A stretch of 64,000 bases of DNA from Poseidonocella pacifica (lineage in GTDB: Bacteria > Pseudomonadota > Alphaproteobacteria > Rhodobacterales > Rhodobacteraceae), in the NCBI RefSeq assembly GCF_900111875.1, contig NZ_FOJU01000001.1, positions 868,001 through 932,000 on the forward strand. Reading direction: 5' to 3'. The position numbers and the translations under genes are program-made. Each line of letters starts with the position of its first letter. Position 1 is the first letter of the stretch. Of the stretch, positions 34,793 through 46,020 are shown piece by piece. A model generated the notes under the pieces. That model did not search any database, was not told where the DNA came from, and saw only the letters and a program-made list of their open reading frames with translations.

Positions 34793-35794
34793 TTATCGGG
34801 GCAAAAGTGCCGAAACCGGGGCGAGGATCACGCCGCGCGCCGGGTCAGATGCCCACTCGCTGAGCACGCCGAGCGTTTCGGGCCGAAGCCGACCTAGGAG
34901 CAGGGCCGCGCCGGTGCGTTCAGCACGAAGCGCGGCATCGTCCAAAGCCGCGCGGATCGCGTCCGCGCCCTCACCAGCGCCATCGATATCGCGCAGGATT
35001 CGGATCGCGGGCAAGGACTCCGGCGCTGTGCCATTGGTGAGAAGAATGCCGAGGCCCTCGGCGCGGATCACCTTCTCCGCCGCGGGATCGACCGGCGCCG
35101 CATCGCCCGAGGGTGCCTGAAGCAGCGCCACGGCCCCCTCTATCCCGGCAAGGCGGCGCGCTTCGTCTTCGGAACGCAGTGCCCCAAGCACCACGATCTC
35201 CGCCCCGGCGGCCCGCAGCGCTTCCGCCCGTGCCGAACCATTGCCGTGCCGCGCATCCACCACCACGGTCAGGGGGCCGGGCGCGCCGGCAAGTGCATTC
35301 GCCGACACGGGCTGATCAGGAAGGTCCAGCAGGACAAGGGAGAGGAGCGGCTTGCCCTCCGGGTTCTCGAACGCGATGGCATTGGCCAGACGCGCGGGCA
35401 CCGTTGGCCGCTGTGGCAAGGCATCCGCACTTGGCGCGTCTTCAGGCGCGGCCGTGATCTCAGGAGCCGTTGGCGCTTCGGCCTCGGCTGGCGCCGCCAC
35501 CGGTGCGCTTTCGGCGGGGGGCGCGGGGGCGAGCAATGGGGCAGGCAATGCGATCTCGGGCCCCATTTCAAGTGGCATCGGTGCGACAACAGGATCGGGC
35601 GAGTTTGGCAGGCCAACCGGTGCCGCCTCCTCGATGGGTGCAGGTACCACCGCGATCGCCACGTCTGCCGCTTCTTCGGGCGTCGCGGCGTCTTCCTGTA
35701 TGACCTCGCGCGGGAATGTGACTGACAACGCGCCGAATCCGAGTGCCGATACCGCCAATCCGGCCAGAATTCCGGCTCCTACCCCACGTGCCAT
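34793..35794 (-). CDS. Divergent polysaccharide deacetylase family protein (YibQ-like)
   Basis: A 333-residue protein. An N-terminal membrane anchor (GVGAGILAGLAVSALGFGAL) is followed by a long Pro/Ala/Glu linker (about residues 28-115) and a C-terminal domain (LSLVLLDLPDQPVSANALAG, LTVVVDARHGNGSARAEALR, AEIVVLGALRSEDEARRLA) that resembles divergent polysaccharide deacetylases. Catalytic residues of true deacetylases are not obvious. Start 35794 fits the anchor and has a GAGG-containing site; the open frame upstream of it overlaps trpG antisense and is not used. It is divergent from trpG. Confidence 0.75.
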   Translation of the reverse strand: MARGVGAGILAGLAVSALGFGALSVTFPREVIQEDAATPEEAADVAIAVVPAPIEEAAPVGLPNSPDPVVAPMPLEMGPEIALPAPLLAPAPPAESAPVAAPAEAEAPTAPEITAAPEDAPSADALPQRPTVPARLANAIAFENPEGKPLLSLVLLDLPDQPVSANALAGAPGPLTVVVDARHGNGSARAEALRAAGAEIVVLGALRSEDEARRLAGIEGAVALLQAPSGDAAPVDPAAEKVIRAEGLGILLTNGTAPESLPAIRILRDIDGAGEGADAIRAALDDAALRAERTGAALLLGRLRPETLGVLSEWASDPARGVILAPVSALLPR

Positions 35795-35947
35795 TGTCCA
35801 CCCGCCTCTTTTCTGTCGCTGCCTTTCGGGGGTGTTGCCCCGGTCCGAAGCCCCCGTTTCGCCCCCTTGACGCTCCAGCGCAACCCTGAGCATGTATACC
35901 GCGACCGCAAACCGGGCTGAAAGCCCCCAATCCTGACCGGGCGCGCC

Positions 35948-36529
35948 ATGCTTCTCCTGATCGACAACTATGACAGCTTTACCTACAATCTCGTCCACTA
36001 CCTGGGCGAGCTGGGGGCAGATGTCAGCGTCTGGCGAAACGACGCGCTGGATGTGCAGCAGGCGATGGCGATGAATCCCGCCGGGATCGTACTGTCGCCC
36101 GGCCCCTGCACGCCAAGCGATGCCGGGATCTGTCTTGCCCTGACCGAAGCCGCAGCGGAAACGAATACGCCGCTTTTTGGCGTCTGTCTGGGGCATCAGA
36201 CCATCGGACAGGTCTTTGGCGGCACGGTTCAGCGCCACACCCAGATCGTCCATGGCAAGACCGATCAGGTTCACCACGAAGGCAAGGGTGTCTTTGCCGG
36301 CCTCCCCTCGCCGTTTCAGGCGACGCGCTATCATTCACTGGTCGTCGACCGCGACAGCCTGCCACCCGAACTTGAGGTCACGGCATGGCTTGAGGATGGT
36401 ACAATCATGGGCCTGCGCCACCGTGAAAAACCCATAGAGGGGGTGCAGTTTCACCCTGAATCCATCGCCTCGGAACATGGTCACACCATGCTGCGCAACT
36501 TTCTCCAGCAGGTAAAGGTGCCCGCATGA
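35948..36529 (+). CDS. trpG: Anthranilate synthase component II (glutamine amidotransferase)
   Basis: A 193-residue class I glutamine amidotransferase that supplies ammonia to TrpE (or PabB). The start [20 protein letters not shown], oxyanion [10 protein letters not shown], nucleophile GVCLGHQ (Cys80) and HPES near the end are all present. The gene overlaps trpD by 4 nt. In most Rhodobacterales trpE lies near; here the upstream neighbour is a divergent deacetylase-like gene and trpE is not in the window. It may also serve folate synthesis. Confidence 0.95.
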   Translation: MLLLIDNYDSFTYNLVHYLGELGADVSVWRNDALDVQQAMAMNPAGIVLSPGPCTPSDAGICLALTEAAAETNTPLFGVCLGHQTIGQVFGGTVQRHTQIVHGKTDQVHHEGKGVFAGLPSPFQATRYHSLVVDRDSLPPELEVTAWLEDGTIMGLRHREKPIEGVQFHPESIASEHGHTMLRNFLQQVKVPA

Positions 36530-37548
36530 GCGAGGTTCTCAAACCCCTGATCGGGATCGCAGCTGAACGCGCCCTGACCCGCGCCGAGGCAGAAACGGCC
36601 TTCACCGCGCTGTTCGAAGGAGAAGCTACCCCGAGCCAGATGGGCGGACTGCTCATGGCGCTGCGGACGCGGGGCGAGACGGTGGATGAATATGCCGCCG
36701 CCGCCGCCGTGATGCGCGCCAAGTGCCACAAGGTCAAAGCCCCGGCCGGGGCGATGGATATCGTCGGCACCGGCGGTGACGGCAAGAAAACGCTCAACAT
36801 CTCTACCGCGACGGCCTTTGTGGTCGCGGGCGCGGGCGTGACGGTGGCCAAACATGGCAACCGCAACCTGTCCTCCAAATCCGGCGCGGCCGATGCGCTC
36901 GGCCAGATGGGGATCAACGTCATGGTTGGCCCCCGGGTGGTGGAGCGCGCGCTGGAAGAGGTGGGCATCGCCTTCATGATGGCGCCCATGCATCACCCGG
37001 CGGTGGCGCATGTCATGCCCACCCGGCAGGAGCTTGGCACGCGCACCATCTTCAACATCCTCGGCCCGCTGACCAATCCCGCCGGAGCGCTGCGCCAGTT
37101 GACGGGCGCCTTTTCGCGCGATCTCATCCGTCCAATGGCCGAAACGCTCAAGGTGTTGGGGGCCGAGCGGGCTTGGCTCGTGCATGGCAGCGACGGCACT
37201 GACGAGTTGTCGATCGCCGGCGTTTCCTGGGTCGCGGCGCTGGAAGAGAACGGCGAAATCCGCGAGGTGGAGTTGCACCCCGAGGACGCGGGCCTGCCCG
37301 TGCATCCCTTTGAGGACATCATCGGTGGCACGCCCGAGGAAAACGGAGCGGCGCTGCGCGCTCTGCTCGGCGGTGCCCAGAGCGCATACCGCGATGCGGT
37401 CTTGCTCAACGCGGCTGCCGCGCTTGTGGTCGCGGGCCGGGTCGATGACCTGCGCGACGGGGTAGACGCCGCCCGGCTCAGCATCGACAGCGGTGCGGCC
37501 AGCGCCAAGATAGAAGCCCTCGCCAAACTCACCACGGAGGCGGCATGA
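36526..37548 (+). CDS. trpD: Anthranilate phosphoribosyltransferase
   Basis: A 340-residue TrpD that joins PRPP and anthranilate. Motifs: [20 protein letters not shown] (PRPP and Mg binding), [41 protein letters not shown] and [18 protein letters not shown]. Length and order are standard. Both ends overlap neighbours by 4 nt (ATGA), so trpG, trpD and trpC are one translational unit. Confidence 0.97.
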   Translation: MSEVLKPLIGIAAERALTRAEAETAFTALFEGEATPSQMGGLLMALRTRGETVDEYAAAAAVMRAKCHKVKAPAGAMDIVGTGGDGKKTLNISTATAFVVAGAGVTVAKHGNRNLSSKSGAADALGQMGINVMVGPRVVERALEEVGIAFMMAPMHHPAVAHVMPTRQELGTRTIFNILGPLTNPAGALRQLTGAFSRDLIRPMAETLKVLGAERAWLVHGSDGTDELSIAGVSWVAALEENGEIREVELHPEDAGLPVHPFEDIIGGTPEENGAALRALLGGAQSAYRDAVLLNAAAALVVAGRVDDLRDGVDAARLSIDSGAASAKIEALAKLTTEAA

Positions 37549-38348
37549 CCGACACCATTCTCGACCGTATCAAAGCCTACAAGCTGGAAGAAGTCGCCGC
37601 CGACAAGGCCGCCACGCCCCTCTCGGATGTGGAGGATGCCGCCCGCGCCGCCAGCGCGCCCCGCGGGTTCGCCCAAGCGCTGCGCCGCGCCGGGGAAACC
37701 GGTTATGGCCTGATCGCCGAGGTGAAAAAAGCCAGCCCGTCAAAGGGGTTGATCCGGGAGGATTTCGATCCCGCATCCCTCGCCCGCGCCTATGAGGCCG
37801 GCGGCGCGACCTGTCTTTCGGTGCTGACCGATACGCCCAGCTTTCAAGGGGCAAAACCCTTCCTCACTGCCGCGCGGGAGGCGACCTCCCTGCCCGCCTT
37901 GCGCAAGGATTTCATGTATGACCCCTATCAGGTGGTCGAGGCCCGTGCGCTTGGGGCCGACTGTATCCTGATCATCATGGCGAGCGTCTCGGATGCGCAG
38001 GCCGCAGAACTCGAAGCCTGCGCCTTCTACTGGGGTATGGATGCGTTGATCGAGGTGCACGACGCGGCGGAGCTTGATCGCGCGCTCATGCTGCGCAGCG
38101 AATTGATCAGCATCAACAATCGCAATCTCAAGACCTTTGAAACGCGGCTGGAAACCACGCGGGAACTTGCCGCACGCATCCCGGCGGAACGTCTTTGCAT
38201 TTCCGAATCCGGCCTGCATTCCCCGGAGGACCTTGCCGATATGGCCCGCCATGGCGCGCGCACCTTCCTCATCGGCGAAAGCCTGATGCGGCAGTCGGAT
38301 GTGACAGAGGCAACCCGTGCCCTGCTCGCCAGCCCGGAGCCCGTCTGA
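37545..38348 (+). CDS. trpC: Indole-3-glycerol phosphate synthase
   Basis: A 267-residue TrpC, a TIM-barrel enzyme closing the indole ring. Motifs are [70 protein letters not shown] and [20 protein letters not shown]. It is not fused to TrpF. Overlaps trpD by 4 nt, and its stop shares one base with the moaC start. Confidence 0.97.
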   Translation: MTDTILDRIKAYKLEEVAADKAATPLSDVEDAARAASAPRGFAQALRRAGETGYGLIAEVKKASPSKGLIREDFDPASLARAYEAGGATCLSVLTDTPSFQGAKPFLTAAREATSLPALRKDFMYDPYQVVEARALGADCILIIMASVSDAQAAELEACAFYWGMDALIEVHDAAELDRALMLRSELISINNRNLKTFETRLETTRELAARIPAERLCISESGLHSPEDLADMARHGARTFLIGESLMRQSDVTEATRALLASPEPV

Positions 38349-38821
38349 TGGCGCTGACGCATTTCGATGCCGACGGCCACGCGCATATGGTCGACGTTTC
38401 CGAAAAGCCGAGCACCGCGCGCGTCGCGGTCGCCGAGGGGTTCGTGCGCATGTCGCGGGAGACCTTTGACGTGATCAAGGAAGGCCGGGCAAAGAAGGGT
38501 GACGTGCTGGGCGTGGCCCGGCTTGCGGGGATCATGGGGGCCAAGAAGACCTCCGATCTCATCCCCCTTTGCCATCCGCTTCCCATCACCAAGGTATCGC
38601 TCGACCTGACACCGGACGCGACCCTGCCGGGCATTCGGATCGAGGCGACGGTCAAGACCAACGGCCAGACCGGGGTCGAGATGGAAGCGTTGACGGCGGT
38701 GAACATCGCCGCGCTCACCGTCTATGACATGGCGAAAGCTGTGGACAAGGCGATGGAAATCGGCGGCATCCGCGTTGTCCTGAAGGATGGCGGCAAATCC
38801 GGGCGATATGTAGCCGAATGA
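38348..38821 (+). CDS. moaC: Cyclic pyranopterin monophosphate synthase
   Basis: A 157-residue MoaC of molybdenum cofactor synthesis, acting with MoaA on GTP. Visible signatures: [52 protein letters not shown] and [20 protein letters not shown] with conserved Lys near MAKAVDKAM. Start 38348 overlaps the trpC stop. Its place inside a trp unit is a common Rhodobacterales arrangement. Confidence 0.97.
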   Translation: MALTHFDADGHAHMVDVSEKPSTARVAVAEGFVRMSRETFDVIKEGRAKKGDVLGVARLAGIMGAKKTSDLIPLCHPLPITKVSLDLTPDATLPGIRIEATVKTNGQTGVEMEALTAVNIAALTVYDMAKAVDKAMEIGGIRVVLKDGGKSGRYVAE

Positions 38822-39990
38822 TTTCCGTCGACGCGGCGCTCGCCCATCTCTTTTCCCTCACCCGCCCGCTCGGGCCCGAAACCGTCCCCCTGCGCGAGGC
38901 GGCGGGCCGGGTGCTTTTGCACGATGCGGTGGCGCGGCGCGATCAGCCCCCGTTCGCCGCCTCCGCCATGGATGGCTATGCGGTTCAGGATGCAGAAGTC
39001 CGGCCCGGTGCGCGTTTCACCGTCGTCGGAGAGGCCGCGGCCGGTCACCGCTTTGACCGCGCGATCACCCCCGGAGAGGCCGTGCGGATTTTCACCGGTG
39101 CGCCAATCCCCGATGGGGCAGACCGCATCGTGATTCAGGAGGACGTGTGCGTCGATGGGTCCAGCATCACGCTGGGCGACGCTCTCGATTCCAAGGCCTA
39201 TGTGCGCCCTGCGGGGGCCGATTTCCGGATCGGGGATCGCCTTCCCGCGCCCCGAACGCTGACGCCGCAGGATATTGCGCTTCTGGCCTCGATGAACATC
39301 GCCGAAGTGGTCGTATCGCGCCGCCCTGTTGTCGCCTTGATCTCCACGGGCGACGAGCTTGTCCTGCCGGGCGAAGACCCCGGCCCGGATCAGATCATCG
39401 CCTCCAACACCTTTGGCCTTCATGCCCTGCTCACCTCTGCGGGCGCGCGGGCGCGGATCTTGCCCATTGCGCGCGATACCCGCGATCACCTGAAACAGGT
39501 CTTCGCACTGGCGGCTGACGCGGATCTGATCGTCACCATCGGCGGGGCGTCTGTGGGCGATCACGACCTTGTAGGAGATGTGGCACAGAGCCTCGGGATG
39601 GAGCAGAGCTTCTATCGCATCGCCATGCGCCCCGGAAAGCCACTGATGGCGGGCCGAATGGGGGATGCGGCAATGGTCGGTTTGCCCGGAAATCCCGTCA
39701 GCGCAATGGTTTGCGGGCGGATCTTCCTCGTGCCTCTCATCCGCGCGATGCTCACCCTGCCTGCCGAACCCGCACCGCGTGAAACGGCCCGTCTCACCGC
39801 CCCGCTCGGGCCGAATGGGCGACGAGAGCATTATATGCGCGCGACCGTCGGTCCGGAGGGGATCAGCAGTTTTGACCGGCAGGACAGCGCGCTGCTCTCC
39901 GTCCTGCAACAGGCGAACGCCCTTCTGGTGCGCGCAGTGAACGACCCCGCCCGGGAAGCAGGTGAGGAGGTAGAGTTTATCCGCCTTTAG
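38818..39990 (+). CDS. moeA: Molybdopterin molybdenumtransferase
   Basis: A 390-residue MoeA that inserts molybdenum into adenylated molybdopterin. Motifs: [74 protein letters not shown] and [20 protein letters not shown] followed by PGNPVSAMV. All three MoeA domains are present. It overlaps moaC by 4 nt; lexA follows after 70 nt with its own promoter. Confidence 0.97.
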   Translation: MISVDAALAHLFSLTRPLGPETVPLREAAGRVLLHDAVARRDQPPFAASAMDGYAVQDAEVRPGARFTVVGEAAAGHRFDRAITPGEAVRIFTGAPIPDGADRIVIQEDVCVDGSSITLGDALDSKAYVRPAGADFRIGDRLPAPRTLTPQDIALLASMNIAEVVVSRRPVVALISTGDELVLPGEDPGPDQIIASNTFGLHALLTSAGARARILPIARDTRDHLKQVFALAADADLIVTIGGASVGDHDLVGDVAQSLGMEQSFYRIAMRPGKPLMAGRMGDAAMVGLPGNPVSAMVCGRIFLVPLIRAMLTLPAEPAPRETARLTAPLGPNGRREHYMRATVGPEGISSFDRQDSALLSVLQQANALLVRAVNDPAREAGEEVEFIRL

Positions 39991-40003
39991 TGCCTGCGTC
40001 AGG

Positions 40004-40032
40004 TTGACACAAACCGGGAACATGCGTAGAAC
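40004..40032 (+). promoter_or_regulatory. lexA promoter with LexA (SOS) box
   Basis: A -35 element TTGACA lies at 40004-40009. GAAC-ATGCGTA-GAAC at 40018-40032 is a perfect copy of the alphaproteobacterial LexA box GAAC-N7-GAAC and covers the spacer and the presumed -10 (TAGAAC at 40027-40032, 17 nt from the -35). LexA bound here would block its own promoter. The ATG of lexA is 28 nt further on. Confidence 0.9.
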
Positions 40033-40060
40033 AAACGCAAAATATCGTTTTGAGGGTCCC

Positions 40061-40735
40061 ATGCTGACGCGCAAGCAACTTGATCTGCTCGACTTCATTC
40101 ACAAGCGGCTGCAGCGTGATGGCGTACCGCCCAGCTTTGATGAGATGAAGGAAGCGCTGAACCTGCGATCCAAATCCGGGATCCACCGGCTGATCACGGC
40201 CCTTGAAGAGCGCGGCTTTATCCGGCGGTTGGCGCATCGGGCCCGCGCGATCGAAATCCTGCGCCTGCCTGACACGCTGCAAGACGCCAGCACCCCGTTC
40301 CGCCCCGAAGTGATCGACGGCGGCCGGGGGGAGCCGCGCAGCGAAGCGCCCTCCACCGAACTGCCCGTCATGGGCCGGATCGCCGCCGGTGTTCCCATCG
40401 CGGCCATTTCCGAAGTCTCTCACCGGATCGCGGTGCCGGGTTCGATCCTGTCGGGTCGCGCGCCACACTACGCGCTTGAGGTTCAGGGGGATTCCATGAT
40501 CGGGATCGGCATCAACGATGGCGATACGGTCGTGATCCGCGAAACGCGCGTGGCCGATGACGGGGATATCGTCGTGGCGCTGGTCGAAGATGACGAGGCG
40601 ACGCTCAAGAAATTCCGCCGTCACGGGGATCGCATCGCGCTGGAGGCCGCCAACCCGGCCTATGAAACGCGGATCTATCGCGAAAACGAGGTTCAGGTCC
40701 AAGGGCGTCTTGTCGGGTTGATCCGAAGCTATTGA
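40061..40735 (+). CDS. lexA: SOS repressor LexA
   Basis: A 224-residue LexA. The winged helix is [20 protein letters not shown] with [20 protein letters not shown]; the C-terminal S24 peptidase has the Ala109-Gly110 self-cleavage site ([11 protein letters not shown]), Ser145 (GDSMIGIGI) and Lys183 (EATLKKF). RecA filaments trigger self-cleavage and induction of SOS genes. Start 40061 follows the autoregulated promoter; a longer frame from 40004 would overlap the promoter. The 3' end overlaps comEC by 7 nt on the opposite strand. In related bacteria LexA also affects GTA production, which fits the lysis genes in this window. Confidence 0.97.
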   Translation: MLTRKQLDLLDFIHKRLQRDGVPPSFDEMKEALNLRSKSGIHRLITALEERGFIRRLAHRARAIEILRLPDTLQDASTPFRPEVIDGGRGEPRSEAPSTELPVMGRIAAGVPIAAISEVSHRIAVPGSILSGRAPHYALEVQGDSMIGIGINDGDTVVIRETRVADDGDIVVALVEDDEATLKKFRRHGDRIALEAANPAYETRIYRENEVQVQGRLVGLIRSY

Positions 40736-42738
40736 TCGTTCCAGAGGCGGGTTCCGGATAGGTCCCGTGCCGTGACGATCCTGAAATCCCGGCCGGCCGG
40801 ATAGAGCGCCACAGCGCCCAGATCGGCCAGACGCGGCGGATCAAACACCTCGCACCCTAGCAGCCCCGGCGCGGGGTGGCTCAGGACCAGCACATCGGCG
40901 CCGCATTCCGTCAGGGCGGCTACATCCCGCTTTCCATGGACATGGCGCAGACGAAGCGGGCCGAAAGCGATTGCCTCGCCGCCTCGTCCCGCCGCGACGG
41001 GTTGGCTTGCCCCGTCGCCGTCATTCTCCAGCCAGTTGCGCGCGATGAAACCGCTGCCCTTTTCACGGCTGAGCGCGCGCCCGTCCTCCGTCATCACGCC
41101 CAGCAGCGCGCCGGTATCGGCGATGAGGACCGGGGGCCGCGCAGCCACGGCCCACAGCGCAAAGGCAGCCACCATCGGCAACAGCCCCGCCCATCGCGCG
41201 CGGCCACGCCAGAGGATGAGAAAAAGCGCCCCCATGGTGAGCCCGGGCAGCACGAAGGCAGGCGGACGCATGACATGGCCCACTGCGCCCGGCAGGCCGC
41301 TGGCCCAATGCGCAGCGCCAAGAATCCACTCAAGCCCCCATCCCATGACCCCAAAGGCCAACCCGTCGAGGCCAAAAGGTTTGAGCACCAGCGCAACGAC
41401 AGCGACGGGCATGACGAGCACCCCCATGACGGGAACCGAGATCAGGTTGGCCACGAGGCCGAAGTGCGACACTTGATTGAAATGCACCGCACCGATGGGG
41501 CCCGTGGCGAACCCGGCAACCGCCGAGGAGAGCACGACCCCCACGGCCCCCCGCGCCCAGACCGGCCCGAGGTGAAAACTGGCGTTGCGCAGCGCCCCGA
41601 ACACCGCCACGAGCGCCGTCGTGGCCGCAAAGGACATCTGAAACCCGGGGTTCAGCAACGCTTCGGGACGCAGGAACAGCACGATGCTCGCGGCAAGCGC
41701 CACGGCCCGCAACGAGATGGCCCGACGTCCAAACAGGATCGCCACCAGCGCCATGGCGACCATGATGAACGCGCGCTCTGTCGAGACCGCACCGCCTGAC
41801 AGCGCCAGATAGAAGCTTGCCGCGCCAAGCGCCCCGACCGCCGCGATTTTCTTGCTCGGCACACGAAGCGCGACATAGGGAATGGCCGCGATGACGAGGC
41901 GCAATGCCCCATAAACGAACCCTGCGAGCAACCCCATATGCAGCCCCGAAATCGCGATGAGATGGGCGAGGTTGCTGTCGCGCAGCGATTGCAGCGTACC
42001 CTGCCCCATGCCGGAGCGATCCCCCGTCGTGACCGCCGCGGCAAAGGCGCCCGATTCACCGGGCAACCGGGCTTGGACATAGGCGGAAATTGCCATCCGC
42101 ATTCGGAAAATCGCCAGATCGACCGCTCCCTCGGCCGGTTCGAGCAGGACGACGGGAACGCGGGTATATCCCACCGCGCCCAGACGCTGAAACCACGAAT
42201 GACGCTGAAAATCGAAGCCGCCCGGCTCCACCGGACCGCCCGGGGGAGACAGATGGCCGGTGGTCATGATGGTCTGGCCCGGGGTGGGGTCGAGATCATC
42301 AAAAACGCCGTGGAGGGATATTCGCACGCGCGCAGGGGTCTTGTGCGGCGCGACACGCGACAGGACCACCCGGTCAAGCGTAAGGCGCACCGCATCAGAG
42401 GCCGATCGGTCGATCCCTACGACGCGCCCCTCGACCGGGCCATAATAGCGAAAGCTCAGCACCGGCTCGGCCACCTGATGGGCGCGCAACCCAGCAATCG
42501 AAAACCCGAGCGCCACGATCCCCACCCCGAGGAATATCGGCCCCAAGAGCGGCGCGATCAACGGCCCTGCAAGGCAAAGCCCGCCAAAGATGGCCGCGCC
42601 CCAGAGCACCGCCCCGGACGGCTCGAACCGCAGCAGGAAGAACAGGCCGATCCCAAGCCCGAAACAGACCGGAATCCAGGGAAACAGGTGCCCGCGCTGG
42701 CCCAACAGGACCAAGCCGATGGTGTGGAGGATGCGCAA
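40729..42738 (-). CDS. comEC: ComEC/Rec2-family DNA uptake channel protein
   Basis: A 669-residue multi-spanning inner-membrane protein. The N-terminal part has several helices and a small OB-like region ([20 protein letters not shown]); the competence domain carries [20 protein letters not shown], the diagnostic ComEC motif; the C-terminus is a short, degenerate MBL-like part ([20 protein letters not shown]) without a full HxHxDH set. It would form the channel for single-stranded DNA. The likely start is TTG at 42738 with GAGGTG 7 nt upstream. It faces lexA tail to tail and is divergent from gltX. Confidence 0.9.
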   Translation of the reverse strand: MRILHTIGLVLLGQRGHLFPWIPVCFGLGIGLFFLLRFEPSGAVLWGAAIFGGLCLAGPLIAPLLGPIFLGVGIVALGFSIAGLRAHQVAEPVLSFRYYGPVEGRVVGIDRSASDAVRLTLDRVVLSRVAPHKTPARVRISLHGVFDDLDPTPGQTIMTTGHLSPPGGPVEPGGFDFQRHSWFQRLGAVGYTRVPVVLLEPAEGAVDLAIFRMRMAISAYVQARLPGESGAFAAAVTTGDRSGMGQGTLQSLRDSNLAHLIAISGLHMGLLAGFVYGALRLVIAAIPYVALRVPSKKIAAVGALGAASFYLALSGGAVSTERAFIMVAMALVAILFGRRAISLRAVALAASIVLFLRPEALLNPGFQMSFAATTALVAVFGALRNASFHLGPVWARGAVGVVLSSAVAGFATGPIGAVHFNQVSHFGLVANLISVPVMGVLVMPVAVVALVLKPFGLDGLAFGVMGWGLEWILGAAHWASGLPGAVGHVMRPPAFVLPGLTMGALFLILWRGRARWAGLLPMVAAFALWAVAARPPVLIADTGALLGVMTEDGRALSREKGSGFIARNWLENDGDGASQPVAAGRGGEAIAFGPLRLRHVHGKRDVAALTECGADVLVLSHPAPGLLGCEVFDPPRLADLGAVALYPAGRDFRIVTARDLSGTRLWNDQ

Positions 42739-42818
42739 CTCTTGTCACCTCAAAGCGAGGCCGCTAGACAGTGCCGGACGCTACTCCAATCGCGGTTATG
42801 GAAAGGTTAATTTCCCTT

Positions 42819-44222
42819 ATGTCCGACCAGGTGGTCACAAGATTTGCCCCCTCGCCCACGGGTTACCTTCACATCGGTGGCGCGCGCACGGCGCTGTTCA
42901 ACTGGCTTTATGCACGCGGACGCGGCGGCAAGTTCCTGTTGCGGATCGAAGATACCGACCGTGCCCGGTCCACCCCCGAAGCGACGCAGGCGATCCTGCA
43001 GGGGCTAAGCTGGCTCGGGCTCGATTGGGACGGCGACCCTGTCAGTCAGGCGGCGGGTGCAGCGCGGCACGCCGAGGTCGCGCGCGAATTGCTACAGTCG
43101 GGACGGGCCTACAAGTGCTTTGCCACGCAAGACGAGATCGAAGCCTTTCGCGAAGCGTCCCGCGCCGCAGGTCATTCAACACTCTATCGCTCGCCCTGGC
43201 GTGATGCGGATCCGTCCAGCCATCCCGATGCGCCCTTTGTCATCCGGATCAAGGCCCCGCTTGAGGGGGAGACCATCATTCGCGACGAAGTGCAGGGCGA
43301 GGTGCGTATCCGCAACGACCAGCTCGACGACATGATCCTGCTGCGCTCCGACGGCACCCCGGTCTATATGCTCGCCGTGGTGGTGGACGACCATGACATG
43401 GGCGTGACCCATGTGATCCGCGGCGACGATCACCTCAACAATGCCGCGCGGCAGATGATGATCTATGAGGCAATGGGCTGGAACGTTCCCGTCTGGGCGC
43501 ATATTCCGCTGATCCACGGACCGGACGGCAAGAAACTGTCCAAGCGGCACGGTGCTTTGGGCGCACAGGAATATCAGGCGATGGGCTATCCCGCCGCAGG
43601 CATGCGCAACTACCTCGCGCGGTTGGGGTGGAGCCATGGGGATGATGAGTACTTCACCGATGCGCAGGCAAAGGAGTGGTTCGACCTTGGCGGAATCGGG
43701 AAATCGCCTGCCCGGCTCGACCTGAAGAAGCTTGAGAACCTTTGCGGCTTGCACATGGCCCAGATGGACGATGCCGCGCTGCTGCATGAATTGCGGGCCT
43801 ATCTGATCGCTGCGGGGCAATCTGATCTGACCGAAGGTCAATCGGAGCATCTCGCCGCGTCACTCTATTGCCTCAAGTCAGCGGCCAAGACATTCCCGCA
43901 ACTGATTGAAAAGGCGGAGTTTGCACTGACATCTCGGCCTATTTCACCCGATGAGAAAGCCTCAAAACAGCTCACGGATGTATCCCGTGGTATACTGCGC
44001 GAATTGACGCCGCAGTTGCAAAATGCTAGCTGGAAACGAGACGATCTCGAAGCCGCGATGGGAACTTTCGCCGAGGCTCATGAGATGGGATTTGGTAAGC
44101 TGGCAGGTCCGCTTCGGGCTGCGTTGGCCGGCCGGGCCGTAACACCTAGCGTGTTCGATATGATGCTGATCCTAGGGCGTGACGAATCCATCGCCCGGAT
44201 CGAAGACGCCGCCGCGGCGTAA
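42819..44222 (+). CDS. gltX: Glutamyl-tRNA synthetase
   Basis: A 467-residue class I synthetase. HIGH-like motif is HIGG at residues 18-21 ([19 protein letters not shown]) and KMSKS-like is KKLSKRHG. The N-terminal catalytic core is highly conserved; the C-terminal anticodon-binding third (after about residue 340) is much less GC-rich in wobble positions than the rest. A second start at 42798 is possible, but 42819 matches the family N-terminus. Alphaproteobacteria often have two copies with different tRNA specificity; which this is cannot be told. Confidence 0.95.
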   Translation: MSDQVVTRFAPSPTGYLHIGGARTALFNWLYARGRGGKFLLRIEDTDRARSTPEATQAILQGLSWLGLDWDGDPVSQAAGAARHAEVARELLQSGRAYKCFATQDEIEAFREASRAAGHSTLYRSPWRDADPSSHPDAPFVIRIKAPLEGETIIRDEVQGEVRIRNDQLDDMILLRSDGTPVYMLAVVVDDHDMGVTHVIRGDDHLNNAARQMMIYEAMGWNVPVWAHIPLIHGPDGKKLSKRHGALGAQEYQAMGYPAAGMRNYLARLGWSHGDDEYFTDAQAKEWFDLGGIGKSPARLDLKKLENLCGLHMAQMDDAALLHELRAYLIAAGQSDLTEGQSEHLAASLYCLKSAAKTFPQLIEKAEFALTSRPISPDEKASKQLTDVSRGILRELTPQLQNASWKRDDLEAAMGTFAEAHEMGFGKLAGPLRAALAGRAVTPSVFDMMLILGRDESIARIEDAAAA

Positions 44223-44298
44223 ACCGCGCGCGGCCCGTGACAGACAGGGCATCGGGGCCAGAGACGCCCCGTGCCCCCCAGCAGACGAGGGATTGCCT

Positions 44299-45588
44299 AT
44301 GACGGACCGTACCGCGAAACTGACGATCGAAGACAAGGACTTCGAGCTTCCCATCTTCTCGCCAACCGCGGGGCCGGATGTGGTTGATATTCGCAAGCTC
44401 TATGCACAAGCTGGCGTCTTTACCTACGATCCCGGGTTCACCTCCACCGCAAGTTGCGACAGCACGATCACCTTCATTGATGGCGACAAGGGCGAGTTGC
44501 TGCACCGCGGTTACCCGATCGACCAGCTTGCCGCGAGTTCGCACTACCTCGAAGTCTGCTATCTACTGCTCTACGGGGAGCTTCCCTCCGCCGCGCAACT
44601 CGAAGATTTCGAGAGCCGCGTGACGAAGCACACGATGCTGCACGAACAGATGGTGTATTTCTTCCGCGGGTTCCGCCGCGATGCGCATCCGATGGCGATC
44701 ATGACCGGAGTGGTCGGGGCAATGTCGGCCTTCTATCACGACAGCACCGACATTTCCGACCCGTGGCAGCGCGAGGTCGCTTCGATCCGCCTTGTGGCCA
44801 AGATGCCGACGATCGCAGCTTGGGCCTACAAGTATTCGATCGGACAGCCGCTGGTCTATCCGCGCAACGACATGGATTATGCCTCCAACTTCCTGCGGAT
44901 GTGCTTCAGCGTCCCGGCTGAGGAATATGAGGTCAATCCGATCCTGTCGCGCGCAATGGACCGGATCTTCACGCTGCACGCCGACCATGAGCAAAACGCT
45001 TCCACCTCGACGGTGCGGCTTGCCTCGTCGTCGGGCGCGAACCCGTTTGCCTGCATCGCCGCTGGTATCGCTTGCCTTTGGGGCCCCGCACATGGCGGCG
45101 CAAACCAGGCATGTCTTGAGATGCTGCGCGAGATCGGCACACCGGACCGGATCCCCGAATTCATCGCCCGCGCGAAGGACAAGAGCGATCCTTTCCGCCT
45201 CATGGGCTTCGGGCACCGGGTCTACAAGAATTTCGACCCGCGCGCGAAGGTGATGAAGCAATCCGCGGATGAGGTTCTTGACCTGTTGGGTGTTGAAGAC
45301 AACCCGATCCTTCAGGTTGCCAAGGAACTGGAAGAGGCCGCGCTGGCTGATCCCTACTTCACCGACAAGAAGCTGTTCCCGAACGTCGATTTCTATTCGG
45401 GCATCATCCTTGAGGCGATGGGCTTCCCGACATCCATGTTCACGCCGATCTTTGCGGTTTCCCGCACCGTGGGCTGGATTTCGCAGTGGAAAGAGATGAT
45501 CGAAGATCCGGCGATGAAAATCGGCCGCCCGCGCCAGCTCTACAAGGGTGCGACCATGCGCGACTACGTCGATATCGAAAAGCGCTGA
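44299..45588 (+). CDS. gltA: Citrate synthase
   Basis: A 429-residue type II (hexameric, NADH-sensitive class) citrate synthase. Motifs: DVRKLY-like start region ([20 protein letters not shown]), [20 protein letters not shown], catalytic His segments [20 protein letters not shown] and [15 protein letters not shown], and the signature [19 protein letters not shown] with the catalytic Asp downstream. Start 44299 is the family start. A clear terminator follows. Confidence 0.97.
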   Translation: MTDRTAKLTIEDKDFELPIFSPTAGPDVVDIRKLYAQAGVFTYDPGFTSTASCDSTITFIDGDKGELLHRGYPIDQLAASSHYLEVCYLLLYGELPSAAQLEDFESRVTKHTMLHEQMVYFFRGFRRDAHPMAIMTGVVGAMSAFYHDSTDISDPWQREVASIRLVAKMPTIAAWAYKYSIGQPLVYPRNDMDYASNFLRMCFSVPAEEYEVNPILSRAMDRIFTLHADHEQNASTSTVRLASSSGANPFACIAAGIACLWGPAHGGANQACLEMLREIGTPDRIPEFIARAKDKSDPFRLMGFGHRVYKNFDPRAKVMKQSADEVLDLLGVEDNPILQVAKELEEAALADPYFTDKKLFPNVDFYSGIILEAMGFPTSMFTPIFAVSRTVGWISQWKEMIEDPAMKIGRPRQLYKGATMRDYVDIEKR

Positions 45589-45612
45589 GGCCAAAGCCAT
45601 TGGCAACAAAGG

Positions 45613-45644
45613 GGGAGTGTGCCGGGATCGGCGCGCTCCCTTTT
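45613..45644 (+). terminator. Rho-independent terminator after gltA
   Basis: GGGAGTGTGCC-GGGATC-GGCGCGCTCCC forms an 11-bp stem with two G-U pairs, followed by TTTT. It begins 24 nt after the gltA stop. Confidence 0.85.
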
Positions 45645-45744
45645 CATATCCGGTTGGGCGTACTTCAACCGCGCGGGGGCATATTGCCCAGAGCCAGTAT
45701 TGGCGCTATCACTTGCCTATCAGAACGCCGGGTCCACGGCGCTG

Positions 45745-46014
45745 ATGGATGAAAAGTTCGACCAGATGACACTTATGGCGTTTGCTGCTTACGAGCAGCC
45801 GTTGAAGTGGATCGCTTTTGCTCTCGGGCTTGGCAGCGCGGTAAGCGTTGTTCAAGGCTGGCAACTCCTCGCGATGTCACTCAGCCTTCCGTTCTGCCTG
45901 ATCTGGATCTATTGCGGCTGGCTCCGAACGGAACGGCAACTCAAGCTCATCAATGTGCTTTTTGCCTGCCTCTACGTGTATGGAATCGCGCGTTATTTCA
46001 TCGTGCAGGCCTGA
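45745..46014 (+). CDS. Small membrane protein of unknown function
   Basis: An 89-residue protein with two or three hydrophobic helices (PLKWIAFALGLGSAVSVVQG, WQLLAMSLSLPFCLIWIYCG, LINVLFACLYVYGIARYFIV). No family recognised. The start is uncertain: the frame is open back to 45619, but that start lies inside the gltA terminator, so 45745 is preferred; 45769 is another option. No strong ribosome site is visible. It is convergent with the enoyl-CoA hydratase gene. Confidence 0.55.
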   Translation: MDEKFDQMTLMAFAAYEQPLKWIAFALGLGSAVSVVQGWQLLAMSLSLPFCLIWIYCGWLRTERQLKLINVLFACLYVYGIARYFIVQA

Positions 46015-46020
46015 GGGGGC

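Noticed and set aside
40876-41799. A 307-codon open frame on the + strand
   Set aside because: Antisense to comEC; highly Arg/His/Gln-rich and without any domain.
45619-45744. Longer N-terminus for the small membrane protein after gltA
   Set aside because: The extended start lies inside the gltA terminator stem, so translation from there is unlikely.
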